NCBI RefSeq assembly: GCF_001602525.1
Contig: NZ_LSYT01000001.1
Span: 868,001 to 932,000, forward strand
Origin: Flavobacterium chilense
Lineage (GTDB): Bacteria > Bacteroidota > Bacteroidia > Flavobacteriales > Flavobacteriaceae
DNA length: 64,000 nt
Reading direction: 5' to 3'
The notes beneath the pieces were generated by a model. That model did not search any database. It was not told the origin of the DNA and saw only the letters and a program-made list of their open reading frames with translations. The translations under genes and the position numbers were made by a program. How positions within the stretch are numbered: the first letter of the stretch is position 1; every line of letters starts with the position of its first letter. Below, piece after piece: positions 51,302 through 61,200 of the stretch.

Positions 51302-51433
51302 AACATATAGCAACATAGTTTTATAAACTGCAAAAAGTTTCACTTATGATAAAACACATTACGATGTGATAAATTCATTATTTTTTAGAAATCTTTTTCT
51401 GTTTTTAATTTTAAAGCTTTGTTGCTATGTGTT
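51302..51433. repeat. inverted repeat related to the 38491 element
   Basis: aacatatagcaacatag (51302-51318) is complementary to ctttgttgctatgtgtt (51417-51433) with two mismatches in 17, enclosing 98 bp. The arm differs from that at 38491 by two bases. The 266-bp gap 51283-51548 holds nothing else; in particular there is no cytochrome b gene before the flavoprotein gene. Confidence 0.6.
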
Positions 51434-51548
51434 AATTCCCTTTTTTATCATTATGGAAGATTTATAACCAATTAGCCTTTTAAAAATCAATATTTTGTAG
51501 TAAATTACAGCTTCTTAAAGATTAGTTTCATTTTAAATCCAAAAAGAA

Positions 51549-53459
51549 ATGATAAACTCCAAAATACCAGAAGGTCCTCTTGCAGAAAAATGGAATAACT
51601 ACAAGGCAAAAGCTAAACTCGTAAACCCTGCCAATAGAAAAAAACTGAATATTATTGTCGTTGGAACCGGTCTTGCCGGTGCTTCTTGTGCTGCATCGCT
51701 GGCAGAACAAGGCTATAACATTCAGTCATTTTGTTTTCAGGATTCCGCCCGAAGAGCACATTCCGTAGCAGCACAAGGCGGTGTTAATGCTGCCAAAAAC
51801 TACAAAAACGACGGAGACAGCACGTACAGAATGTTTTATGACACCATAAAAGGTGGTGATTTCAGATCTCGCGAAGCCAATGTTTACCGTCTGGCAGAAT
51901 GTTCTGCACATTTAATTGATCATGCTGTAGCTCAAGGCGTTCCGTTTGCCAGAGAATATGCAGGATATCTTAATAACAGATCTTTTGGAGGCGTTCAGGT
52001 CTCCAGAACGTTTTATGCACGCGGACAAACCGGACAGCAGCTTTTACTGGGAGCTTATCAGGGATTATTGCGACAGGTATCTTTAGGGAAAGTAGACTTA
52101 CATACCCGACATGAAATGCTGGAACTAATCGTTATTGACGGAAAAGCAAAAGGAATAATTGCACGAAACCTTGAAACCGGTGAGCTTGAACGTCATGTTG
52201 CAGATGCCGTTGTACTGGCTTCAGGCGGTTACGGAAAAGTCTATTATCTTTCTACACTGGCAATGGGATGCAACAGTTCTGCTATTTGGAGAGCACATAA
52301 AAAAGGTGCTTATATGGCAGGCGTTAGCTGGATTCAGTTTCATCCTACTTCACTTCCGCAACACGGAGCCAATCAGTCAAAACTTACTTTAATGTCGGAG
52401 TCGCTTCGTAATGACGGACGAATCTGGGTTCCTAAAACTGCTCAGGACGACAGAAATCCAAATACAATTCCCGAGGAAGAACGGGATTATTACTTAGAAC
52501 GTAAATATCCTTCTTTCGGAAATCTGGCTCCACGTGATATTTCATCAAGGGCAGCAAAAGAACGAATTGATGCCGGACATGGTGTTGGTCCAATGAAAAA
52601 CGCTATTTACCTTGACTTTTCGGATGCTATTAAAGCTCAGGGAAAGGATAAAATCGAAGCCAAATACAGCAATCTTTTTGCGATGTACGAGAAAATTACC
52701 GGAATCAATGCTTATAAGGAACCTATGCTTATTTCTCCCGCAGCACATTTTACAATGGGCGGACTTTGGGTTGATTATGAATTAATGACTTCTATTCCGG
52801 GTTTATTTGCTTTAGGCGAAGCCAATTTTGCCGATCATGGAGCAAACCGACTGGGAGCAAATTCATTACTTCAGGCTTGTGTTGATGGGTATTTTATTGC
52901 ACCCTACACGATTCCGAATTATTTGGCAGGAGAATTAAACGCGCCTAAACCAGATATTCATCATCCTGCTTTTGAAGAAGCCGAAAAATCAGTCAGAGCA
53001 CAATTAGATAAATTCTTAAATAGTAAAGGAACGCTTTCGACAGATTATTTTCATAAAAAAATTGGAAGGCTGCTCTATGAAAAATGCGGACTTTCGAGAA
53101 GCAAAGAAAAACTTGAAGAAGCTATTGAAGATATAAAAGCCTTAAAAGCTTCTTTTGAAAAAGACTTACTGATTACCGGAGATGATACTCTAAATAGTGA
53201 ACTCGAAAAAGCCGGACGAATTGCCGATTATATCGAATTGGCCGAATTAATGTGTTATGATGCCTTACAAAGAGAAGAATCTTGTGGCGCACACTTTCGG
53301 GAAGAATACCAAACTGCTGATGGCGAAGCGGTTCGCAATGACGCAGATTTCTGCTATGTTTCTGCCTGGGAATGGAAAGGAAAAGGACAAAAACCGGAAT
53401 TACACAAAGAACCTCTGGTATTTGAATCAGTTGAACTGGCAGTTAGAAGTTACAAATAA
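51549..53459 (+). CDS. sdhA: succinate dehydrogenase/fumarate reductase flavoprotein subunit
   Basis: 636 aa, about 30 shorter than typical Bacteroidota SdhA. FAD-binding segments: [20 protein letters not shown] and [15 protein letters not shown] (with the histidine that usually carries covalent FAD), plus [14 protein letters not shown] and [20 protein letters not shown]. Active-site residues: [23 protein letters not shown] and [10 protein letters not shown]. All are conserved, so the catalytic head should be functional. The iron-sulfur subunit gene follows 16 bp later. The cytochrome b anchor gene (sdhC), which normally precedes sdhA in this phylum, is absent. It therefore may be a second, paralogous complex that shares an anchor encoded elsewhere or is soluble. 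Confidence 0.92.
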   Translation: MINSKIPEGPLAEKWNNYKAKAKLVNPANRKKLNIIVVGTGLAGASCAASLAEQGYNIQSFCFQDSARRAHSVAAQGGVNAAKNYKNDGDSTYRMFYDTIKGGDFRSREANVYRLAECSAHLIDHAVAQGVPFAREYAGYLNNRSFGGVQVSRTFYARGQTGQQLLLGAYQGLLRQVSLGKVDLHTRHEMLELIVIDGKAKGIIARNLETGELERHVADAVVLASGGYGKVYYLSTLAMGCNSSAIWRAHKKGAYMAGVSWIQFHPTSLPQHGANQSKLTLMSESLRNDGRIWVPKTAQDDRNPNTIPEEERDYYLERKYPSFGNLAPRDISSRAAKERIDAGHGVGPMKNAIYLDFSDAIKAQGKDKIEAKYSNLFAMYEKITGINAYKEPMLISPAAHFTMGGLWVDYELMTSIPGLFALGEANFADHGANRLGANSLLQACVDGYFIAPYTIPNYLAGELNAPKPDIHHPAFEEAEKSVRAQLDKFLNSKGTLSTDYFHKKIGRLLYEKCGLSRSKEKLEEAIEDIKALKASFEKDLLITGDDTLNSELEKAGRIADYIELAELMCYDALQREESCGAHFREEYQTADGEAVRNDADFCYVSAWEWKGKGQKPELHKEPLVFESVELAVRSYK

Positions 53460-53475
53460 TCAAAAGCTTTAGAAT

Positions 53476-54222
53476 ATGAAACTATATCTTAAAATATGGC
53501 GACAACTTAACGCTTCCGACAAAGGAAAAATGATAGATTATGAAATCGACGAAGTTTCGGAACACATGTCTTTTCTGGAAATGCTGGATCTTTTGAACGA
53601 ATCGCTAATTCAGAAAAAAGAACGCGTTATAGAATTTGACCACGATTGCCGTGAAGGAATCTGCGGACAATGTGGTGTTATGATTAACGGAAGAGCACAC
53701 GGTCCTTTAAAAAATACGACAACCTGCCAACTGCACATGCGAAGTTTTAAAGATGGCGATACTATTTATATAGAACCCTTTCGCGCAAAAGCCTTTCCGG
53801 TTTTAAGGGATTTAAAAATTGATCGGTCTGCCTTTGATGCGATTATCGAATCCGGTGGTTTTATTGGCGCTTCTACAGGTCAGGCGCCTGAGGCGAATAG
53901 TATTCCGATTTCTTACGAAACTGCCGAAGCTTCTTTTGATGCTGCCGCCTGTATTGGTTGTGGCGCTTGTGTCGCAACTTGTAAAAATGCCAGTGCTGCT
54001 TTGTTTGTGGGTGCCAAAATAACCCATTTGGCGTTGCTTCCGCAAGGAAAAATCGAAGCTTCAAAAAGAGCTGTAACAATGGTACAGCAAATGGATGCTC
54101 AAGGGTTTGGAAATTGTTCAGATACCAGAGCCTGCGAAATCGAATGTCCGCAAGGCATTTCTATTCTTTCGATTGCCAAAATGAATGCTGAATATACAAA
54201 AGCTATTATTTTTAGAAAGTAA
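53476..54222 (+). CDS. sdhB: succinate dehydrogenase/fumarate reductase iron-sulfur subunit
   Basis: 248 aa. The N-terminal ferredoxin domain has the 2Fe-2S ligands in [20 protein letters not shown] and TTCQLHMR. The C-terminal domain has C-x-x-C-x-x-C-x-x-x-C in [20 protein letters not shown] for 4Fe-4S and later [14 protein letters not shown] for the remaining clusters. Electrons pass from SdhA FAD to quinone through it. The first gene is 16 bp upstream. No membrane-anchor gene follows; the next gene is a DapB-like protein on the opposite strand. An inverted repeat at 54227-54310 follows the stop directly. Confidence 0.93.
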   Translation: MKLYLKIWRQLNASDKGKMIDYEIDEVSEHMSFLEMLDLLNESLIQKKERVIEFDHDCREGICGQCGVMINGRAHGPLKNTTTCQLHMRSFKDGDTIYIEPFRAKAFPVLRDLKIDRSAFDAIIESGGFIGASTGQAPEANSIPISYETAEASFDAAACIGCGACVATCKNASAALFVGAKITHLALLPQGKIEASKRAVTMVQQMDAQGFGNCSDTRACEIECPQGISILSIAKMNAEYTKAIIFRK

Positions 54223-54226
54223 TAAA

Positions 54227-54310
54227 ACTTTGCATCTCGGCGGTTTTGCAAACATTTTCAGACTTAAAAGGCCTAAAATTTAATCTTGCAAAGCCGCCGA
54301 GAAACAAAGT
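54227..54310. repeat. 25-bp imperfect inverted repeat, GC-rich
   Basis: Arms 54227-54251 (actttgcatctcggcggt...) and 54286-54310 match as complements at 22 of 25 positions. It starts 5 bp after sdhB and could also aid termination, although no T tract follows. The G+C-rich CTCGGCGG core contrasts with the AT-rich surroundings. Dispersed-repeat character is inferred. Confidence 0.65.
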
Positions 54311-54373
54311 ATCTCTTTTAAGTTGTAAGTCCAACGCTTTAACTCTTTGGGGTAAAATTAATCTGCAGTATAA

Positions 54374-55123
54374 CTAAACCGCAAAATAAGGCGACAAAAT
54401 ATCTTCAAAATTGTATAATCCTTTTTGCTTGTCTTCCAGATTCTCAGCAACAAAAACAACGCCGTTTCCAAACGCTTCCCTTGAGATCGATTCATGGATT
54501 AAGCGCACGGTTTGATAAGGAAAACCAAAGATCACTTCATGCTTCCCAACGATACCTCCTGCCCTCACTGAATTTATATTGTCTGTATCAACATCCAAAG
54601 CTTCTGCTATTTTTACTGCTGTTCCGGATGTTCCCTGTTTCTTTTTAAAATGTTCTTCGTTCACCTCAATGTCCACCCAGGGAGCAATTTTTTTCAAAAA
54701 CTTAGCTGCAAAAAGTAAATAATTCACACCAAGTGTAATATTGGGAGACCAGAAAACAGTGGTTTTATGAGCCAGTTTCTTTAACAATTTAAGCTCTTTA
54801 TCTTTATAATGAGAAATCGCCGAGATAATTTTAATCTTTCTGTTGGCTGCAAGTTCTCCATAAGTATAAATACCTTCATTTGACGAAAAATCAATAATAA
54901 CATCAACAGGATGTTTGTCTAATAACTCTTCAATGGTGGTTTTAGAACTGGAATAGATCAATCCGGGCTCGTCTGACTGAATACCCAGAAATTCCGGAAC
55001 AGATCGATGTTCTAAAACAGTGCTTTGTCTTAAAACCCATTCCAGGCAAAATTTCTTGTTTTCCAGTAGTATTGAGGCTACTGATTTTCCAGTCTTTCCG
55101 AATCCGATTAGTCCTATTTTCAT
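54374..55123 (-). CDS. dihydrodipicolinate reductase (DapB)-like protein, divergent
   Basis: 249 aa. The Rossmann start MKIGLIGFGKTGKSVASILL fits NAD(P)H binding. VDVIIDFSSNEGIYTY, then SPNITLGVNYLLFAAK and EEHFKKKQGTSGTAVKIAE, correspond to the D-F-S/T, A-P-N-x-S-x-G and E-x-H-H-x-x-K...S-G-T-A blocks of DapB. One of the paired active-site histidines is replaced by phenylalanine (E-H-F), while the lysine and S-G-T-A remain. DapB makes tetrahydrodipicolinate for lysine and peptidoglycan. The deviation suggests this is a paralogue with altered activity rather than the essential lysine enzyme, but I cannot prove that. Monocistronic. Confidence 0.8.
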   Translation of the reverse strand: MKIGLIGFGKTGKSVASILLENKKFCLEWVLRQSTVLEHRSVPEFLGIQSDEPGLIYSSSKTTIEELLDKHPVDVIIDFSSNEGIYTYGELAANRKIKIISAISHYKDKELKLLKKLAHKTTVFWSPNITLGVNYLLFAAKFLKKIAPWVDIEVNEEHFKKKQGTSGTAVKIAEALDVDTDNINSVRAGGIVGKHEVIFGFPYQTVRLIHESISREAFGNGVVFVAENLEDKQKGLYNFEDILSPYFAV

Positions 55124-55475
55124 AATTTATTTTTTTATTGAGCAGTACGCTCGTTAATAAAATTTGGCGATTTTTGAGGTTTATGCCAAATCAAAAATTT
55201 AATTATTATCTAAGTCGATAATGATACTCTATTAGTAAAAATAGAAATAATATAACCGGATCACTAACAAATATTGAGTTTTATAACAAAAAAGAGCCTT
55301 CTTAACAGGAATAATATTGTCAAAACATTTTGAATTTGCTTTGGGAATTAATTCTAACTATAAAAATCTGCCAGCTTTTCTCAACTATGAATTATCAAAT
55401 CTAAAAATTCACTAAACATCATTTTACACAAAATCAATTTCTTCTTAAAAATTATAAAGACATACAAAGTTCAAA
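55124..55475. other. AT-rich gap before the hexamer repeat
   Basis: About 350 bp with very low G+C. A small hairpin near 55140-55152 (gagc/gctc) is the only structure, and there is no credible ORF or RNA. It must contain the promoter of the leftward DapB-like gene. Confidence 0.4.
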
Positions 55476-55583
55476 ATTGAAATTGACTTTCCCATTGACA
55501 TTGACATTCCCATTGGCATTGATATTGTCATTGATATTGTCATTGCTATTGTCAATGTCATTGTCATTGCTATTGACATTGAA
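55476..55583. repeat. degenerate hexanucleotide tandem repeat, 18 units of ATTGNY
   Basis: The 108 bp divide without remainder into 18 hexamers: ATTGAA, ATTGAC, TTTCCC, ATTGAC twice, ATTCCC, ATTGGC, ATTGAT, ATTGTC, ATTGAT, ATTGTC, ATTGCT, ATTGTC, AATGTC, ATTGTC, ATTGCT, ATTGAC and ATTGAA. Most keep ATTG and vary the last two bases. On the minus strand a frame with M, S, T and I runs through it, but I regard this as non-coding. It looks like an expanded and drifted microsatellite. Confidence 0.9.
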
Positions 55584-55721
55584 TTTTTCCGATAAATACT
55601 ACATCCCTTTTGTGCATAATATATAGAAAAAAATACATCTAAAAAAAACTTTTGAAATGCTCAACTATATTTATTTTCAGTAGTTTTACGAACTGATTGT
55701 CCCAAATAAAATCAGTAAATA

Positions 55722-56156
55722 ATGGCTTACAATAACAAAGAATTAGTTCGTTTTTTAGATGCGCAAAATAAGTTGTACCTGTCTGCGCTTTCCGAAATTA
55801 AAAAAGGCAAGAAAGAATCGCCATGGATGTGGTTTATTTTTCCTCAGATAAAAGGACTTGGCTCCTGCGATACCTCAAAATTCTACGAAATTAAAAATGC
55901 CGACGAAGCCATCGCCTTTTTAGAACATCCAATTCTGGGCAAACATCTTATCGAAATTACAGGCGAATTAATCAAAACAGATGAAAAAACAGCCACAGAA
56001 ATATTCGGAAATCCTGATGATGAAAAACTGCAATCCTGTATGACTTTATTTGCCAGTATTCAAAATACTGAACCTGTATTTAATGAAGTACTGGATAAGT
56101 ATTTCGACGGATCATCTGATTTTCACACATTACAATTGTTGTACAGCAATTTTTAG
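55722..56156 (+). CDS. DUF1810 family protein
   Basis: 144 aa, the usual length. The family pattern is clear: ELVRFLDAQNKLYLSALSEI, KGKKESPWMWFIFPQIKGLG, EAIAFLEHPILGKHLIEIT, EIFGNPDDEKLQSCMTLF. It is a small cytoplasmic helical protein. The biochemical function of the family is not established as far as I know; I make no guess. Single gene, with the microsatellite 138 bp upstream and a dispersed repeat just downstream. Confidence 0.9.
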   Translation: MAYNNKELVRFLDAQNKLYLSALSEIKKGKKESPWMWFIFPQIKGLGSCDTSKFYEIKNADEAIAFLEHPILGKHLIEITGELIKTDEKTATEIFGNPDDEKLQSCMTLFASIQNTEPVFNEVLDKYFDGSSDFHTLQLLYSNF

Positions 56157-56182
56157 GTTGCTTAAAAAGAGTTTAAATACAC

Positions 56183-56221
56183 AAGTTCGCAAAGTTTTTT
56201 TATACAAAGCTTTGCGAACTT
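56183..56221. repeat. dispersed hairpin repeat, second copy of the 20629 element
   Basis: aagttcgcaaag (56183-56194) and ctttgcgaactt (56210-56221) form a perfect 12-bp stem identical to that at 20631-20667. A following ctttgcggttt near 56263 matches the tail of the first copy. It lies 26 bp after the DUF1810 stop, and the T stretch after the stem could make it a terminator. The gap to 56459 otherwise holds a -7 element only. Confidence 0.7.
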
Positions 56222-56382
56222 TTTATTTACTATAAAGCCTGGCTAACAAAAATCTTTACTTGCTTTGCGGTTTAAAATCAAAACATTTAGAGATTTTTTC
56301 TCTTTTTTCTTCTTATTCTGACTAATATTTTTTCAAACCATCTTTATTTGAATTTTATTTAGAATTAATATAAATAAACTTT

Positions 56383-56390
56383 TATATTTG
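56383..56390 (+). promoter_or_regulatory. -7 promoter element TATATTTG of the ECF sigma gene
   Basis: Exact TAnnTTTG match followed by CCGC; predicted start site near 56397. No TTG at 17-23 bp upstream. The open frame that extends back to a TTG at 56388 would start inside this box, which supports the downstream ATG at 56460 as the real start. Confidence 0.55.
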
Positions 56391-56459
56391 CCGCTTTCAT
56401 GGCAAATCTTGGTAGTTTTTATATTTACCAATATTGCTTTTCTAAGTAAATTTCGTTTA

Positions 56460-57059
56460 ATGAACCACAATAACAGTTTCGAATTGAATCTTTTTCTATC
56501 TTTCAAAGAAGGAGACGAAACTGCCTTTACTTACTTCTACGACAAATACTTTTCCAGAATCACAGCTTTTAGCATTCAGTTTATTTATGATAAAGATGAA
56601 GCTGAGAATCTCGCTCAGGAAGCTTTTCTGCATCTTTGGCAAAACAGGGAAACTGTTGAGTCTCTTAATGGTATAACTTCTTTTTTATATACGTATGCCA
56701 AGTCAAAATGCCTTAATTTGATCCGACATAATAAAGTAAAGGATAAATTTAAAAGCGATATATTAAACCAAAAAGAAAGAGAACTGGATATCGAAATCTT
56801 AAGTTCGGTGCAGTTTGATACTTTAGAATTAACAGAATTAGAACGTTTAATTCAGGAATCTATAAGCGATCTGCCTCCAAAAACCAGAGAAGTTTTTATA
56901 AAAAAACGTTTTGAGAATAAAAAAAATGCCGAAATCGCAGAAGAAATGCAGGTAACCTTAAAAGCTGTCGAAGCCCACATGACAAAGGCTTTAAAGATTT
57001 TAAAAACCAAATTATCCGATTATTTGTTCTTAATTTTTATCCTTATTTGTAATAATTAA
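56460..57059 (+). CDS. ECF sigma factor, FecI/Bacteroidota type
   Basis: 199 aa from the ATG at 56460 (MNHNNSFELNLFLSFKEGDE); the upstream 24 codons from a TTG overlap the promoter. Region 2 (about 10-75) has FTYFYDKYFSRITAFSIQFI and DEAENLAQEAFLHLWQNRET. Region 4 (about 125-185) has SDLPPKTREVFIKKRFENKK and IAEEMQVTLKAVEAHMTKAL, the -35 recognition helix. It would drive transcription of the downstream susC/D genes when freed by the FecR protein encoded 66 bp later. Signal relay probably comes from the STN domain of the SusC at 58246. A short hydrophobic C-terminal tail (YLFLIFILICNN) is typical of this subgroup. Confidence 0.93.
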   Translation: MNHNNSFELNLFLSFKEGDETAFTYFYDKYFSRITAFSIQFIYDKDEAENLAQEAFLHLWQNRETVESLNGITSFLYTYAKSKCLNLIRHNKVKDKFKSDILNQKERELDIEILSSVQFDTLELTELERLIQESISDLPPKTREVFIKKRFENKKNAEIAEEMQVTLKAVEAHMTKALKILKTKLSDYLFLIFILICNN

Positions 57060-57125
57060 AAATAAAAGGTAGGGTATTTTATTTCTGAAGTGTACTTACT
57101 AAAACCAGAAGATTAAAATCAAAGT

Positions 57126-58235
57126 ATGATTACCGAAATTATTCCTAAATATCTTTCTAACGAAGCTTCAGAGCAAGAAGTTCAGGCACTTTTTGACTGG
57201 ATTGAAGCTTCAGAAGAGAATAAGAAACAATTTATAGCCTTAAAGAAAGCATGGGCCTTAACAGCACTTTCTGAAGATATTTCAGGCAATTCAACTCCGG
57301 TAATCTCTATTCAGCCTAAAAAGAAACGAATCCAGCTTTTAAAATATGCTGCAATCTTTTTGGTTTTGATCGGATTAGGAAAACTGGCTTTCGATTTGAG
57401 CCATTCAACCCAATCAAATGCTAAAGAAATTGTTTTAGAATGGGCAGACGGACGTTCAGAAATCATTACAAAAAACAATCAGGCTACAATAGTACTCGAC
57501 AATAACAAAAAACTGATCGCGAAAAAATTTCCAAATCATATTGTTTATTTCGGAAAAGTTCAGAATCAAAAAGTAGTTTACAATACACTTAAAGTTCCTT
57601 ACGGAAAAAGATTTAAACTAACTCTTTCTGACGGAACGGTAGTGAGTTTAAATTCAGGAACTACATTACGATATCCGGAACAATTTGGTATCAGCGGAAA
57701 AAGAAATGTTTACTTAACCGGTGAAGCTTTTTTTGAAGTTGCCAAAGACAAAGAACATCCGTTTATTGTCAATGCCAATCAGGTTGATATTGAAGTTCTC
57801 GGAACCCACTTTAATGTAAGCGCATATCCTGAAAACCCCAGCGTTAACAGTACTCTAGTTGAAGGAAGCATTCAGATGTATGAAGTTGAGAACAAACAAA
57901 ATCTGGTTTTACTCCAGCCAAATCAAATGGCAACCTGGCAAAATACTTCCAGAAAAATAACAACAAAAGCAGTTGATACTAATTTTTATACAGCCTGGAC
58001 AAAAGGTGAACTTGCTTTTAAAGATACCCCATTTTCTACAATCGCTAAAATAATTCAGCGCACCTACGACGTCGAAATTATCAATGAAAATGCTGTTTTG
58101 GCCAAACAGAATTTCACAGGTACTATTAAAATTAGCGAATCAAGTGTCGAAAACATTTTAGAACTTCTAAAACGTGACACGCCGTTTCATTATTCTATTA
58201 AACAAAACACAATTACCATTACCAATCTTCCATAA
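57126..58235 (+). CDS. FecR-family anti-sigma factor
   Basis: 369 aa. The N-terminal cytoplasmic anti-sigma part is about 1-65 (LSNEASEQEVQALFDWIEAS), with a single membrane helix at about 71-90 (LLKYAAIFLVLIGLGKLAFD). The periplasmic FecR domain is about 150-250 (VPYGKRFKLTLSDGTVVSLN, GEAFFEVAKDKEHPFIV, VLGTHFNVSAYPE). DUF4974 is at the C-terminus, about 290-365 (GELAFKDTPFSTIAKIIQRT). It holds the ECF sigma factor inactive until the SusC transporter signals. It lies 66 bp after the sigma gene and 10 bp before susC, so the four genes are in order of signal flow. Confidence 0.94.
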   Translation: MITEIIPKYLSNEASEQEVQALFDWIEASEENKKQFIALKKAWALTALSEDISGNSTPVISIQPKKKRIQLLKYAAIFLVLIGLGKLAFDLSHSTQSNAKEIVLEWADGRSEIITKNNQATIVLDNNKKLIAKKFPNHIVYFGKVQNQKVVYNTLKVPYGKRFKLTLSDGTVVSLNSGTTLRYPEQFGISGKRNVYLTGEAFFEVAKDKEHPFIVNANQVDIEVLGTHFNVSAYPENPSVNSTLVEGSIQMYEVENKQNLVLLQPNQMATWQNTSRKITTKAVDTNFYTAWTKGELAFKDTPFSTIAKIIQRTYDVEIINENAVLAKQNFTGTIKISESSVENILELLKRDTPFHYSIKQNTITITNLP

Positions 58236-58245
58236 CTAAATAAAC

Positions 58246-61200
58246 ATGACTATTACGATACCCAATTTAAGGAAAATTCTATTTTTCCTAGCCCTTCTTA
58301 TATCCTGTTTTAAAGGTTTTTCTCAGCATAAAGGCATCACATTACAGCTAAGAAACAAACCTATCAGCCTGATTATTAAATCGATTGAAGAACAAAGTGA
58401 TTTCAGGATTATTTACAATGCCCGAAAAATCGATGCTGATCAGTTAGCTGATATTAATGTTCAGAATGCGACTTTAGAAACAACTTTAACACAGCTATTC
58501 ACTGGAAAAAACATTTCGTTTTACATCCAGAACAAACAGGTTTTATTGACAAGCTCTGCTCCTCTTTTAGCTCCTAACTCAAGTGTTTCCGAAAAGGAAA
58601 GATTTATTAGCGGAGTTGTATACAGTGCTAAAGAAAAACTGCCTCTTGCCGGAGCAACAATTCGCATAAAAGGTAGCGGAATGGGTGCTATAACTGATTT
58701 TAACGGAAAATTTGTTTATGAACTAAAAGGAAACAATATCAGTAATATGGTACTTGAGGCTGGCTTTTTAGGCATGCAAACCCAAACAGTAAAAGCAGAC
58801 AGCAAAAAAGAGTTTGTATTTTATCTTGAAGAATATACAGATGAACTAAATCAGGTTGTTATTACGTCATCTTACGGAACTAAAAAACTAAAAGAAGAAA
58901 TCGTAGGAAGTATTTCGACTTTAAACGCTAAAGATATCGCTGTAGAACAGGCATCAGAAAGTATCGATAAAATGGTCGAAGGGCAAATTGCCGGAGTTTT
59001 AGTCGAAAATACTACAGGAGTTGGTGGTCCGGTTAAAATCAACATCCGCGGACAAGGAACTTTATCTTCATTATCCGGAGCCAAAGTTGGAACTTCGACT
59101 CAGCCTCTTATTATTATTGACGGACTGGTGATGAGCGAAGAATTTGGAATCGACAGTTCTTTTTTTAATGGAAATGGCGATGCTGCTGAAAGTTTTTCTA
59201 ATCCGTTAACGAAAATTGCACCTGAAAATATAGAATCGTTCACTGTATTAAAAGATGCCGCAGCTGTTGGTATTTATGGTGCCGACGGTGCTAATGGTGT
59301 TATTTTGATCACCACTAAAAAAGGTAAAAAAGGCAAAACACAATTTGGTTTTTCAAATCAATCCGGAATCTCATCGGCTATGAACCAAATTAAATACATG
59401 AATGGTGAGCAATATAATGAAGTTAGAAATGAATTTCTAAAAAATACAACTCCCGGATATGTTGCTGTTCCTTATAATGGTGTAAATACAAACTGGTTTG
59501 ACTTATTGAACAATTCAGGCTATTTTAATAAATACAATTTAAGTGTTTCCGGCTCGACTTCTAAATTTTCTTACCGCAGTAATGTGAGTTATTTAAAAAT
59601 CGATGAGCCACAAATGGGCAATTCAACGAAACAATTAAATCTTGGTGTTAATCTGGGGTACCGTACCAATAAATGGGACATTAACCTGATGCTGAATCCA
59701 AGTTTTGTTCAAAAAGATGCTCCTAATATCTTTTACAATTTTGCTTATTTGCCTACTATTTCTCCTTATAATGCTGATGGAACTTATTCGAAAATTGGCT
59801 TAACAGGAATTAGCGGCGGAAACCCGCTGGCTGCCATTGCACAAAATAAAAATCAATCCCAGACTTACGGAATGATGGGGAGCTTAAATATTGGCTACCA
59901 AATTGCTAAAGGCTTAAAATTCTCAACTCTTTTTGGAATTGATTATACTGATAAAGAACAGGATCGTTACTTTTCAGGAGAAAATGAAAGCGGTCAGTTT
60001 AACGGAAGTTTCGTTTTAGACCAAATTACTTATCCATCATGGGGACGCCGACTAATCAATCAAAGAAATGCAACAAAATGGAACTGGCAGGGACAACTTT
60101 TGTTTGAAAAACAACTCAATAAAAACCATGCTATCGATGGAGTTGCAGGAATGGAACTTTCTGAAGATAGAACAAATTTTGATTATGCGTCAGGTGTTGG
60201 CTTTGTAAATCCAAATCAGATTCATAAGGTTTCAGAAGCATTGCGTGATGATAATCCCGACACTGAAATCGATGAAACGAGATCAGGTCAGACCTATTCG
60301 CATGATATTAGTTATAATTCCAGGGTTTCAGCATTTTCGCAAATCAATTACAATTATAAAAAACGCTATTATTTCTTAGCCAATTTCAGACGTGATCAAA
60401 GTTCTGTTTTTGGCAATGATTCTGATATTGCCAACAATGGCGGTGCAGGTTTTAGCTGGATTACCAGCAACGAAAGTTTCCTGAAATCAGCTTCATGGAT
60501 CGATTTACTGAAATTTAAAGTAAGTTACGGAACTACCGGAAACTCCAGAATTGGATCATACCGTTCCAAAGGTTTATACAACATCAGACAAAATGGTTAC
60601 AATGGCGGAACTGAAGCTACTCCGGGCTCTGCTCCAAACGAGAATTTAGGCTGGGAAAAAAACACCAAATTTAATGTGGGTCTTGACTTTAATATTTTCG
60701 ATCGTGTCGAAATGCTACTGGAATACTATTATGATAATCTAAGTGATTTAATCACGACAAGAGATATTCCTACTGAAACAGGTTACAGTTCTGTACAACT
60801 CAATGCTTCAAGTATGTACAACAAAGGTTTTGAGTTTACAACAAGAATAAAATGGATTAAAAGCGATCGTTTTAAATGGACAACTTCATTTAATATTTCG
60901 ACTGTAAAAAACAAAGTAACAGAACTTAAAGGTTTAGGAAGCGACTACTCTGTAGCCACAATTGCACTGGCACAAAAAGTGGGTTATAGTACTACTACAC
61001 TTTGGGGAATAAACTGGGTTGGCGTTGATCCTGCAACAGGTCGTGATTTACTCGAAAAAGATGGCAAGGTATACGATGCTGCTACTTATAAATCTTTGTA
61101 TACAAATGCTGACTGGGTGCCTATTGGCGATAAACAAGCCGATGCGTATGGAGGTTTTAATAACAACTTTACCATCAATAAAAATATTGTTTTATCGATT

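Noticed and set aside
55476..55583. CRISPR-like array
   Set aside because: Units are only six bases with no spacers; it is a degenerate microsatellite.
56388..56459. N-terminal extension of the ECF sigma factor from a TTG
   Set aside because: The TTG lies inside the predicted -7 box, and the ATG at 56460 gives the usual sigma region 2 start.
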